From: Roseivirga sp. 4D4
GTDB taxonomy: Bacteria > Bacteroidota > Bacteroidia > Cytophagales > Cyclobacteriaceae
Reading direction: 5' to 3'
DNA length: 64,000 nt
Assembly: GCF_001747095.1 (NCBI RefSeq)
Contig: NZ_MDGP01000001.1
Coordinates: 2,029,001-2,093,000, forward strand
Shown here: in pieces, positions 25,871 to 34,368 of the stretch
Numbering within the stretch: the first letter of the stretch is position 1
How the letters are laid out: the number at the start of each line of letters is the position of its first letter
The notes under the pieces: generated by a model
What the model was told of the DNA's origin: nothing
What the model saw: only the letters and a program-made list of their open reading frames with translations
Database searches by the model: none
Position numbers and translations under genes: made by a program

Positions 25871-27018
25871 AGACTGTCTATTCTTACACTACTTGGAATG
25901 TTGACCAAACGTTCTTCCAACCACTTACTGTTTGCGAGACCGTCATGTTGACAATCACTAAACATGTCAAGCTCGTTCATAAGAATCCAGGCTGGCCTAG
26001 TCATCACACCATCAGCATTTGTCTCATCCAGAAAATCATTTCTCGCCATGAGATCTTTGAAAATTAAAACATTCAGCCAATAATTCGCCTTGCTCCCTTC
26101 ATTTTCAGTAAAGAATTTCATCTCTTTTTGCTGAATAAAAAAATCGGCATAGCACAAACCTAATTCACGCTTGTTTTTAATAAATGAGTCAAGTTGTTCT
26201 AATTGAGCACATGCGAGTGCTGCATTTATATTTGGCATTCTATAATTGTATCCTATTTCGTCATGCCTGAACTCCCAGCGGTGTGGTACCTTAGCCTGGG
26301 TAGTCAGGTGTTTGGCTTTTTTTGCAATCTCTTCGTCATCTGTCACAATAGCGCCACCGCCACCACAGGTTAGCGTCTTGTTCCCGTTAAAACTAAAAGT
26401 CCCCATAATTCCATATGTACCAGTATGCTTGTCCTTATAGTGACTACCTAGAGATTCCGCTGCATCTTCTATGACAGGAATACTGTAATGATTGCAAACG
26501 CTCACTATTCGGTCTATTTCACATGGAAAACCATATGTATGCATAGGCACACATGCTGAAATTTTCTTTCCTGTGACCTTATTAATCAAATCATCACCAA
26601 CCTGCTCTGCGTTTTCGGATAAGAAAGCCTCGAGTTTTTCCGGACACATACCCATTGTCTTCAGAGAAACATCAGTAAATACTGGCTTGGCTCCCAGATA
26701 GCTTATGGCATTGGCTGTAGCAACAAAGGTAAAAGCCTGTGTAATTACTTCATGACCTGAACTGACACCTGCAAGCTTTAATGCGATGTGTAAAGCACCT
26801 GTACCATTAGCTATTGCAACTGCATATCGAGCACCAGTAAGGTCAGCCATTTCATCTTCGAATTTATTGACATAAGCACCAACAGATGATACAAAAGTTG
26901 AATCAATTGCATCTGTCAGGTACTCTTTTTCTCTACCAATAAATCGAGGTTCGTGCAAGGGTATAAAATCCTGGCGAGGATAAAGGGTTTTAATAAAATC
27001 AATTGTGTCTTTATACAT
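25867..27018 (-). CDS. legC: LegC-type 4-keto-sugar aminotransferase
   Basis: 383 residues, DegT/DnrJ/EryC1 family. The N-terminus (IDFIKTLY, then FIPLHEPRFIGREKEYL and DSTFVSSVGAYV) is characteristic of LegC aminotransferases of nonulosonate pathways. The cofactor Lys is in SFNGNKTLTCGGGGAI, with VIEDAAESLGSHYKD upstream of it. It would aminate C4 of the GDP- or UDP-4-keto-6-deoxy-GlcNAc. I placed the start at the ATG at 27018 (the frame is open to 27036), which fits the family N-terminus and gives an 8-base overlap with the SDR gene. Confidence 0.9.
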   Translation of the reverse strand: MYKDTIDFIKTLYPRQDFIPLHEPRFIGREKEYLTDAIDSTFVSSVGAYVNKFEDEMADLTGARYAVAIANGTGALHIALKLAGVSSGHEVITQAFTFVATANAISYLGAKPVFTDVSLKTMGMCPEKLEAFLSENAEQVGDDLINKVTGKKISACVPMHTYGFPCEIDRIVSVCNHYSIPVIEDAAESLGSHYKDKHTGTYGIMGTFSFNGNKTLTCGGGGAIVTDDEEIAKKAKHLTTQAKVPHRWEFRHDEIGYNYRMPNINAALACAQLEQLDSFIKNKRELGLCYADFFIQQKEMKFFTENEGSKANYWLNVLIFKDLMARNDFLDETNADGVMTRPAWILMNELDMFSDCQHDGLANSKWLEERLVNIPSSVRIDSL

Positions 27019-27988
27019 TCTTGTATTTTGGGTCATCAGGATTCAAGATAAAGCCTTCTTTGAGCACTTTAATAGTCTGTCTTATTCCATCTGGTACCTT
27101 GAGCTTAACTTCAAAGTCTAACCTTTCTTTGATTTTATCAAATGACACTCTGTAATCCCTAGGGTCTTCATTTTTAGACACATACTTGACTTTTGCATCT
27201 GGCAATTGTTTGACTATCTCATTCACAATCATTTGCTTTTGATAGTTCTCAGAGGTGTCACCTACATTAAAAACATCGAAAGCTACTTTTTCTTGATCAG
27301 CTCCGATAGTCGCCATAACTGATCGGCACAAATCCAAGACGTGACAATAAGGTCTCCAAAACTGCTCACCAAAGACTAACAATTCTCTTCCTAGGGCAAC
27401 CTCTTTGGTAAATTCATTGACTGTAAGGTCAAAACGTGGTCTGGGAGATAAGCCATACACTGTAGAAAATCTCAGGGCCGTAGGTTTACATTTGTTTTCC
27501 CGAGGTTGTTCCATTAAGAATTGTTCAAATGCCACCTTGGTTTCTGCATAAAGAGAGACTGGAGCAAGTGTAGAACCCTCATGTACATATGATTCTGGGT
27601 CATCCATTTTACCATAGTTGCTGCAAGTAGAAGCGAAAACAAACCTACTTGTGCCTTGATTTTCGGCCGCTTTATATAGCAGTTTACTTCCTTCCAAATT
27701 GGTACTTCTTGCTAAGTCTGGACTTTTTGCGCATGCCGGATCGCCAACTATTGCGGCCAAATGGGCTACCGCAAAAACATTTTGGGTAGCCATGGTAACT
27801 GATTCAGGATCGCGAACATCTCCCTTGATAAACTCAAAATCTTCTTCATTTAGCAAATCGATGATAGGCTCACCTCCATACATAAGGTTATCAAGTACCC
27901 TTACCTTATAGTCATTTCTTAGTAATAGTCTGCATAACACTGAGCCTATGTAACCAGCCCCACCAGTAACCAAAATTCGTTTCTTCAT
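27011..27988 (-). CDS. NAD-dependent sugar epimerase/dehydratase (extended SDR)
   Basis: 325 residues. NAD-binding TGGAGYIGSVLCRLL, the GDVRDP loop, AHLAAIVGDPACA, the active-site segment STCSNYG, YAETK with the catalytic Tyr/Lys, and the substrate loop FSTVYGLSPRPRFDL. In 4,6-dehydratases such as LegB the segment reads S-T-D-E-x-YG; here the Asp and Glu are Cys and Ser, so it is more likely an epimerase or reductase-type SDR than a dehydratase. It occupies the place where legB would be expected, upstream of legC. Substrate unknown. First gene after a short 39-base gap. Confidence 0.85.
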   Translation of the reverse strand: MKKRILVTGGAGYIGSVLCRLLLRNDYKVRVLDNLMYGGEPIIDLLNEEDFEFIKGDVRDPESVTMATQNVFAVAHLAAIVGDPACAKSPDLARSTNLEGSKLLYKAAENQGTSRFVFASTCSNYGKMDDPESYVHEGSTLAPVSLYAETKVAFEQFLMEQPRENKCKPTALRFSTVYGLSPRPRFDLTVNEFTKEVALGRELLVFGEQFWRPYCHVLDLCRSVMATIGADQEKVAFDVFNVGDTSENYQKQMIVNEIVKQLPDAKVKYVSKNEDPRDYRVSFDKIKERLDFEVKLKVPDGIRQTIKVLKEGFILNPDDPKYKNV

Positions 27989-28027
27989 CTTATCTATTTG
28001 TTCGTCTTTATTTTTTATTTCAATAAG

Positions 28028-29275
28028 TCATCTACCAGCCGTGCCCTTCAGGCTAGCAAAAAAAACATGTAGATAGCTTTTTAAAAGGGTAGCCATGGGT
28101 ACTCGAGACCTTTTTTTTGAACCAGTGCCCTGCTGAAGGTATTGGATCATTTTTTCACCTACCTCTTCACTATTTTCAAATACTTCACTAAAATTATTTA
28201 GTTGCTCGGTTCTGACTTCATCTATATTATCGTTCATTTTTTTCAAGGCTGCTCTTAGGCTATTCTTATCTCTAGCTTGTAATGTCAAGCCTAGCTTGTC
28301 AAAGAAAGAAGTCTGCGCATTATCCCTAGTTCTTAACCACAAACTGCAGCTTCCATTGAAGCTAAAATACTCGATAGTCGGAGTCCCAATTGCAAGAAAA
28401 TCTGTAATTGCTGAGGACCAGAAACTCACTGAAAAGTCGGTCATCCTCCCCAAAACAAAGGTATTATAGTCCACAACCTTGAATCGATTTTTAGGTAAAG
28501 AATCAAGATATTTTTCAACTTCCGAAATATCTTGTCTAGGATGTGGTTTGACATATATAAATGTGTTTGACATATTGGCAAACTCGGTAATTGCCTCGGC
28601 CATTAAGCGTTGATAATCTTCTTCAGACAAATATTGACCGTTTGGTCCACGTAAAATAAAAGCAATTACTTGATCAAACTTGCCGGTAAATTTCCTTTCT
28701 GCATCTACTAAATCTTGAGTTTCCATAGCAACTATTCGCTGCCACCAAGCAGAATAACCCAATGGACCCAAAACTTTTATTCGATCATGCGCAATACGTT
28801 CCGACCAATAATTGATATCATAAGCTGAATTCAAAACAAGGCCGTCATACACTAGCTCGTCATGCTTTTTAGAATTATGTATGTAAGGACTTAGTTTGTT
28901 ACTTACACTGTACAGAGCATAGGCATGAGGATAAAGTATCAGCTGAGCACTTGAAGAAATACTCCGGATAGAAGCAGCAAGGCTTTTACTGGTAATCGGC
29001 CAAAAATCCTTGAATATGTAGGCAATTCGTGAGCTATTGCCAAGCAGAAAACCCAAGAGTTGACGTTTTCTTATCACCCTAGAATTCTGATCAAGCATCT
29101 TGTAAAGCATCCCTTCATTTCTAGCGCTCTCAAGTAATTTATCAGAAAAGAACAATGTGACGATATCGTAATTATCCTGATTTTCCTTTAAATAGCTTAT
29201 AAAAGGAAGTATCCAATTTAGCTCCCCAAGTGAACTATGAATGATTACAAGTATAATCTTCTTTGGTGAATTCAT
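28028..29275 (-). CDS. Putative surface-glycan transferase with KPHP and SS motifs
   Basis: 415 residues, soluble, not confidently assigned. Visible: an N-terminal Rossmann-like start (KKIILVIIHSSLGELNW), a middle FILRGPNGQYLSEEDY, then FIYVKPHPRQDI and SVSFWSSAITDFLAIG followed by TPTIEYF. The K-P-H-P and S-S elements in a C-terminal GT-B half recall capsule Kdo- and sialyl-type transferases and CDP-glycerol transferases. It ends a module with a CMP-sugar synthetase-like and an aldolase gene, so a role in transferring that CMP-activated sugar is plausible. I took the ATG at 29275, one base after the upstream stop, over an upstream in-frame start at 29296. Confidence 0.6.
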   Translation of the reverse strand: MNSPKKIILVIIHSSLGELNWILPFISYLKENQDNYDIVTLFFSDKLLESARNEGMLYKMLDQNSRVIRKRQLLGFLLGNSSRIAYIFKDFWPITSKSLAASIRSISSSAQLILYPHAYALYSVSNKLSPYIHNSKKHDELVYDGLVLNSAYDINYWSERIAHDRIKVLGPLGYSAWWQRIVAMETQDLVDAERKFTGKFDQVIAFILRGPNGQYLSEEDYQRLMAEAITEFANMSNTFIYVKPHPRQDISEVEKYLDSLPKNRFKVVDYNTFVLGRMTDFSVSFWSSAITDFLAIGTPTIEYFSFNGSCSLWLRTRDNAQTSFFDKLGLTLQARDKNSLRAALKKMNDNIDEVRTEQLNNFSEVFENSEEVGEKMIQYLQQGTGSKKRSRVPMATLLKSYLHVFFASLKGTAGR

Positions 29276-29276
29276 G

Positions 29277-29933
29277 TCACTGGCTATGCCCAGCAAGAAC
29301 CATCTTTACTTGGCTTAACTGATCAATATAGTATTGACCAACACCTCTTAGTTTTTCATTATTGTAGCCACCAAATAAGATCTGATTTTCATTTGCAGCT
29401 TCATAATCGTTAATAGAATCGCCTATAAGTATAGTCTTTTTCCTATCATACTGATGCTCGGCTAAAACCTGTCTAACAAGGTCCTTCTTCGTGGTAGGTG
29501 ATCCCTTTATAGACACAAATGACCTACTCAATTCAAGGCTCTCACAAATATGGATCAGCTCGTTTTGATCAGAGCCTGAGACAATATGCATCTTAAGTTG
29601 ATCAGCATACTGTTTTACAAATTGATTTGAATCGAACAACAAGAGGTCAGGGTTGATTAAGGATTTAATCATTATGCTGGAAAACTTTGAAGCCCACTGA
29701 TTCACTTCTTCATTTGTAATCGGTTCTTCTCTAATCTCTTCAAAAAAGTACCTGAACTTGACATACCTGGATAGCCCTCCATTTGCTAAATGAAATTCCA
29801 TTAATGAATCTACCTGATCCTTAGGATAATCAGCCAGCACTGTTCTAAAACCTGCATTTCTTACAGGCATAGAATCCATAAGGACACCGTCAAAGTCCCA
29901 GAAAATCGCTTCAAGAGGTCCTATGCTTCTCAT
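29277..29933 (-). CDS. HAD-superfamily hydrolase (probable sugar phosphatase)
   Basis: 218 residues. HAD motif I is FWDFDGVLMDS (nucleophile and acid Asp), motif II HIVSGSDQNEL, motif III a Lys in the GSPTTKKDLV region, and motif IV LIGDSINDYEAAN. The C1 cap lies between motifs I and II, making it a beta-phosphoglucomutase/phosphoglycolate-phosphatase-like member. Between a CMP-sugar synthetase-like gene and a putative transferase gene, it may dephosphorylate a sugar-acid phosphate the way KdsC does for Kdo-8-P (inference). Start set at ATG 29933; an earlier in-frame start at 29948 would lengthen the overlap with the upstream gene. Confidence 0.82.
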   Translation of the reverse strand: MRSIGPLEAIFWDFDGVLMDSMPVRNAGFRTVLADYPKDQVDSLMEFHLANGGLSRYVKFRYFFEEIREEPITNEEVNQWASKFSSIMIKSLINPDLLLFDSNQFVKQYADQLKMHIVSGSDQNELIHICESLELSRSFVSIKGSPTTKKDLVRQVLAEHQYDRKKTILIGDSINDYEAANENQILFGGYNNEKLRGVGQYYIDQLSQVKMVLAGHSQ

Positions 29934-30606
29934 ATATACTCTCTGCAATTAAAAAATCGTCTCCCCAATCAATGTCAAAGGATGTTACGGTGTCTTGAAC
30001 ATGGTATCTTTTCCTCTTTCCGATACGATCATGTAAGTCTTCATATACATTCAAAGAAGTAACAAAAGCCACGTGATTAACTTCATAAAGTAAATCTAAA
30101 TCTTGTGTCCTAGGCCATCGACCTGACTGACCTTTCAAAGAATTAATCATTTCTCCAGTTTTAGGGTCAATCAAGAAATTCTGAAGTTCTTTTACTGTGA
30201 CCAAAGAGTCATAACCCTCATCACAACCTTTGAAGTAATTGTCTATTATGCGATCATATTCCTGACCTTCGACAAAAGGTGTCGTTACGTGCCCCCAAAT
30301 GACATGTTCGCACCTGACCACTTCAGGGACATATTTAATCAGTGCTGTCAGAGGCGTGGTATCAAGACATAGTTGATCCGGCCTCTCAATAATTCTTAAC
30401 CTCGGGTCCTTAAACTTTGAGGCAATTTCAATACATAACTCATCATTGGTAGAGAGAATAATCTCTCCAATGAGCTTCGAACCTATCAATTGAGATAACT
30501 TTAGGGCCAAGAGCCCACCATCAATACCTGCAAAACTGCGAGTATTCTTGTTTTCAACCCTGTTACTTCCTTTACGTGTAGGAAGAAAAAAGGAAATATC
30601 GCTCAT
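29911..30606 (-). CDS. Second CMP-sugar acid cytidylyltransferase-like protein
   Basis: 231 residues of the acylneuraminate cytidylyltransferase family, but divergent from the LegF-like protein at 21988. Seen: FFLPTRKGSNRVENKNTR (CTP loop; R-x-GS and K-N retained), EIILSTNDELC, HVIWGHVTTPFVEG in place of the usual QPTSP, and the metal-binding FDIDWGDDFLIAE near the C-terminus. It would activate a 2-keto sugar acid as CMP ester. Three-base gap from the aldolase gene and overlap with the HAD gene make these a tight cassette. The substrate is unlikely to be the same as that of LegF. Confidence 0.8.
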   Translation of the reverse strand: MSDISFFLPTRKGSNRVENKNTRSFAGIDGGLLALKLSQLIGSKLIGEIILSTNDELCIEIASKFKDPRLRIIERPDQLCLDTTPLTALIKYVPEVVRCEHVIWGHVTTPFVEGQEYDRIIDNYFKGCDEGYDSLVTVKELQNFLIDPKTGEMINSLKGQSGRWPRTQDLDLLYEVNHVAFVTSLNVYEDLHDRIGKRKRYHVQDTVTSFDIDWGDDFLIAESIYEKHRTS

Positions 30607-30609
30607 TGA

Positions 30610-32157
30610 TCAAATGTTGGAGTAAACTGAGTCTTCATCTAGAATTTCATATCTGGTAGGCGTCAGAGATACAATTTTCACACCTATATTCTTGAAGTCA
30701 TCGAACAATTGTTCATTTTCATGAGACAATTCGATCTCCACTTGTTTCACTGAGTCTCCGAAATAGCCATCATAACCAGTTACAAATACCTCTGCTGCCT
30801 TAAGTTCTAATGCGGTTTGTAGGGCAAGAACTGTATGAGAGTCATTGACTTTGTTGGTAAAGTTGATTGTCTTTAGTTCAAAACACTTCTCGCGTAGGCC
30901 AGATGGTATATATGTTCCCATTTTCCTGGGAAAAGGAGGTAGAACACATTCTGAGACAAACTCAAAACCTTCTGCAGCATTAGATTCTAATCTATGCCCT
31001 TCATTGCCTACAAGACAAAAGTACTGTTGAATCGACATCCCCTTAAAAAAAATGGAATTCTTTGAGCTTGCATGAACTATAGCCAAGTTGTCCTGACTTT
31101 CACACCATTTCCTTAAGGCTTCTGCATGCTTTGATACAGAAGGGCCTCCACCAATAAGAAGAATTTTGTCATACCCTTCTTCGGGAAGAAAGGTTTCCAA
31201 TTTGATGTTGTCTTCAACACCGATGCTCTGATTATGGAGTGTTTGAACAATACTGTTCATAGAATAGAAGCGTTTGCCCACCCAATCCATCACATCTTTC
31301 TGAGGAAGGGAGTTAGCACCAGAAACCATGTAAGGCAAGTTCGTACCCCACTTGTGCTGAGACTGCAAGTGTTCAAATGAGTCGACAACCGTTCCCAAGG
31401 CATTAAAATTCACGTCCCAGCCATAACGCGCATTCATTGTGGTAAGTAGTAATTCCGTTTTTAAATTACCCGCTCCCCTTCCCATACCGGTGACAGTGGC
31501 ATCAACTATATCTACCCCTGCGTCAAGAGCAGTTAGTGTATTTATTAACCCTAACTCCAAATTATTGTGACCATGAAATCCAATTTTACAATCTAATCGG
31601 GCTTTTACTTTAAGGATCATTTCTTCCACCTCACTAGGTAAAACACCTCCATAAGAATCAACGAGATAAAAGTAATCTATGGTACCATTCAAAGTTTCAA
31701 TCTGATCAAAAAAGCCATCAATCTTGGACCAATTAGACATGTACATAACATTGAAAGCTACATCAAAACCCATCTCTTTTATCTTCCTTGATACCTCAAT
31801 AGCCCTATTGAGGTTTTCGGGTGCAACCGCAATTCTTATTAGGTCAATTAATCTGCTACAATCTTGAAGAAGCTCCTCAGCGTTTTCGGCAGGCACATCC
31901 TTTTCATTTAGAATAATGGCCAATTTCTTTGTTGTTTTAGACTTAATTTCCTCCATCACACTCTTGGGGCAATAGAAGTATTTCCCTAAGTACTCAGGCT
32001 TTTTAGGACTGCGATATCCAATCTCAATGAAATCAACCACTAGACTGTTCATTGATTTAAGGTATGCATCAACCAAGCTGTCTTCAAAATCCCAATTGGT
32101 ATAATATCCTCCATCCCTGAGTGTACAGTCTAAAACTTGAATCTTTTTATTCATCAT
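30610..32157 (-). CDS. DRE-TIM aldolase fused to a GT42/MAF-like domain
   Basis: 515 residues in two parts. Residues ~5-300 form a pyruvate-type DRE-TIM metallolyase: LDCTLRDGGYY (Arg14, Asp15), VDSYGG, metal ligands His195 and His197 in GFHGHNN, and the TGMGRGAGN loop, as in 4-hydroxy-2-oxovalerate aldolases. Residues ~330-515 form a Rossmann-like domain: ILLIGGGPSVSKHAEAL, a segment TVLALQTALELKAAEVFVTG, YDGYF, and a His (479) followed by KIVSLTPTRY. This order recalls the GT42 (CstI/II) sialyltransferase and MAF_flag10 folds. No acylating aldehyde dehydrogenase partner, usual for catabolic aldolases, is present. A biosynthetic role making a 3-deoxy-2-keto sugar acid is my inference. ATG start; the second codon is also ATG. 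Confidence 0.78.
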   Translation of the reverse strand: MMNKKIQVLDCTLRDGGYYTNWDFEDSLVDAYLKSMNSLVVDFIEIGYRSPKKPEYLGKYFYCPKSVMEEIKSKTTKKLAIILNEKDVPAENAEELLQDCSRLIDLIRIAVAPENLNRAIEVSRKIKEMGFDVAFNVMYMSNWSKIDGFFDQIETLNGTIDYFYLVDSYGGVLPSEVEEMILKVKARLDCKIGFHGHNNLELGLINTLTALDAGVDIVDATVTGMGRGAGNLKTELLLTTMNARYGWDVNFNALGTVVDSFEHLQSQHKWGTNLPYMVSGANSLPQKDVMDWVGKRFYSMNSIVQTLHNQSIGVEDNIKLETFLPEEGYDKILLIGGGPSVSKHAEALRKWCESQDNLAIVHASSKNSIFFKGMSIQQYFCLVGNEGHRLESNAAEGFEFVSECVLPPFPRKMGTYIPSGLREKCFELKTINFTNKVNDSHTVLALQTALELKAAEVFVTGYDGYFGDSVKQVEIELSHENEQLFDDFKNIGVKIVSLTPTRYEILDEDSVYSNI

Positions 32158-32176
32158 AAGCTTTCAGCACCTAAAC

Positions 32177-33232
32177 CTACTTATATAAAATGTCTTGAAT
32201 TTCTTTCTCTAATAATATTGGCGAAGTCAATATTAACTCTCTTTCATTTGGATTAAACAAGCGCTTAGGACAAATAAATTTGGCCGTACGGTAGGCTAAT
32301 CCACTCAAAAAAGATAAACCCAACCTTCTCAACCAAAACTGAAGAATAAGATATATCTTAATCTGCCTCCCTGTTTTCCCATAATAAGTACTAGACTTTT
32401 TCCAATACTCATACAACAACCTGAAATCGTCATAACTGTGATATAATACAGATTCTTTTAGATGTTTTAAATAGTGCTTATCTAGATATTTTATACTCGC
32501 GCCTTTGCCAACTTGAGACAAAAGCTCCTCAATTTTAAGAAAGGTAGTAAATCGATTCATTACCCTTTTAGAAGACCCATTTTTTAGAGATATTCGATCC
32601 CCGTGTCCTGATCTAATGTATACATCGGGATCTGAATTTGCATATTTTACATATTTGGGTGAGTCTTGGAGGATTCTCAAATGATAGTCCCAGTCTTGAA
32701 GTGAAGCTGCGGTTTCATCAAAAGCATATTGCTTTGCAAATTTGGCGAGGAAAAATGTTGATGAAATACACCAGCCCTCAAGTCGCATGAAAGCCTCGGT
32801 GTCGTCCATATGCAAGAGTGAGCTCCAATATTTTTTAACCAGTTTGTGTTCTTTCCTGATAATTCCGGTTTGAGTAACAATAAAATCTTCATCCTCAATT
32901 AACCTTAACCTATTTTGGAGACATTGAGGGGCGAGTAAGTCATCTGAATCAAGGAACATTAAGAAGTCTCCTTTAGCCTTGCCAACACCAATATTTCTAC
33001 ATGTCGAAGCACCTTTAGGCTCCCTATTTCTTTTTTCAATGATGATCCTACTGTCCCTGATTGACCAATCATTTAACAATTCCAATGAACCATCAGTGGA
33101 ACCATCATCCACGATAACCCATTCCCAGTTTTCATATGTCTGCTGTCGTACACTCTCAATGGTTAGCGAAACGTCCTCAACCCGATTGAACAATGGGGTA
33201 ACGATAGAAACAATGCTTTCAGTAGTATACAT
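32177..33232 (-). CDS. Glycosyltransferase family 2
   Basis: 351 residues. GT-A domain at the N-terminus: VSIVTPLFNRVEDVSLTIES, WVIVDDGSTDGS, then GDFLMFLDSDDLLAP with the DxD-type metal motif. The acceptor/catalytic region includes SLQDWDYHLRIL, resembling the E/D-W-x-(L/W) motif of the family. The C-terminal ~100 residues are basic and amphipathic and may bind the membrane. The last bases of the upstream GT4 stop codon overlap the start (TAATG). Donor unknown. Confidence 0.88.
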   Translation of the reverse strand: MYTTESIVSIVTPLFNRVEDVSLTIESVRQQTYENWEWVIVDDGSTDGSLELLNDWSIRDSRIIIEKRNREPKGASTCRNIGVGKAKGDFLMFLDSDDLLAPQCLQNRLRLIEDEDFIVTQTGIIRKEHKLVKKYWSSLLHMDDTEAFMRLEGWCISSTFFLAKFAKQYAFDETAASLQDWDYHLRILQDSPKYVKYANSDPDVYIRSGHGDRISLKNGSSKRVMNRFTTFLKIEELLSQVGKGASIKYLDKHYLKHLKESVLYHSYDDFRLLYEYWKKSSTYYGKTGRQIKIYLILQFWLRRLGLSFLSGLAYRTAKFICPKRLFNPNERELILTSPILLEKEIQDILYK

Positions 33233-34368
33233 TAGCGAGCTGAAATGAGCTTATTATATGCATTAAACATCTCCTCAGGTCTAAACTCTGCCATTACGTG
33301 CTGTCGGTTAACCTCACCTAACCTTATTCTTAGTGCTTTATTTTTTTCAAGAAAACACATTTGTCGCGCCAAGCCTCGAATGTCATCAAAGCCTGTCAAT
33401 ATGACCTTATTTTCTTCTGGTAGTACTTCTCTAATGCCAGGTATATCTCTAGCCAAAACCGGCAGGCCAGCTCCCATGTATTCAAGAACGGCATTAGGGC
33501 AACCCTCTGTTCTTGACGTCAAGAGACCAATAGATGCAATTGACAACAGATGTTGAGTTGCCCCAGTAGCACCCAAAAAAAACACCTGATCATCCAAACC
33601 ATTATTTTTAACAAATTCTTGAGCTTCGTGATAGTTTTGACGACACTTGTCAGTACCTCCACCACCTACCAAAAGCAATAAAGATTCAGTCATATTGGAC
33701 ATTTGCCATGCCTTTAGCAGAAACGTATGGTCTTTCTGATCAAAGAAATTCGCCAACATAATAAACACAACCTTGTCTGACAAATCAACCTCAACTGGCA
33801 AGTGATCCGATACAGAGAGGTCTGGAATCACATAGGCGTTCGGAATGACATGAATTTTCCTAATGGGAATATTTCTAATTTTAGCTAAAGCAAGGGCGCC
33901 ATGATTCGAATTAGCCACATACGTAGGTTGAGAGAGCTTTTTTAATCTTCTCAACCAATTCAGCTTTTCTCTTTTAGGATGTAAATACCCGCCTCTCTCA
34001 AAACTAAAACTCAGCTTAGCCCCTGTGAATCTCCAAACTGCATTCGTCAAATCATCAATGCGCTGGGTATACGGAGCAATAACGGAAGGTTTGAAACTCT
34101 TTAAAAAACGAATATAGTCAAACCAAAAAACACACTTCTCTACTACAGAGTAACTATCGTATCTAGTAAGCCTTTCCCCAATTTCTGGACTAAAACGAAC
34201 ATCAAATCCTATTTTTTTCAATAAGCTCAAGTACGACTCATCTTTCGTATGGAAGCCGACAATAGAAACAGTGAAGCCCCTCTCCCTCATTAAATAGTTA
34301 CCCAATGATAATACCTGAGTCTGAATTCCACCTCGAGTAATGTTAGGTATTAAATAAAGAACTCTCAA
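33232..34368 (-). CDS. Glycosyltransferase family 4 (TTG start)
   Basis: 378-residue GT-B enzyme. VLYLIPNITRGGIQTQVLSL is the N-terminal glycine loop; the donor half has VFIMLANFFDQKDHTFLL and TSRTEGCPNAVLEYMGAG (EX7E: EGCPNAVLE), then PVLARDIPGI. Initiation must be TTG at 34368, overlapping the upstream stop as TTGA. Lies within a block of transferase genes between the modification genes and the aldolase module. Donor and linkage unknown. Confidence 0.88.
   Translation of the reverse strand: MRVLYLIPNITRGGIQTQVLSLGNYLMRERGFTVSIVGFHTKDESYLSLLKKIGFDVRFSPEIGERLTRYDSYSVVEKCVFWFDYIRFLKSFKPSVIAPYTQRIDDLTNAVWRFTGAKLSFSFERGGYLHPKREKLNWLRRLKKLSQPTYVANSNHGALALAKIRNIPIRKIHVIPNAYVIPDLSVSDHLPVEVDLSDKVVFIMLANFFDQKDHTFLLKAWQMSNMTESLLLLVGGGGTDKCRQNYHEAQEFVKNNGLDDQVFFLGATGATQHLLSIASIGLLTSRTEGCPNAVLEYMGAGLPVLARDIPGIREVLPEENKVILTGFDDIRGLARQMCFLEKNKALRIRLGEVNRQHVMAEFRPEEMFNAYNKLISAR

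Noticed and set aside
27011-27988. Calling this SDR a LegB 4,6-dehydratase
   Set aside because: The TDE dehydratase motif is replaced by T-C-S, so position in the cluster alone does not justify that name.
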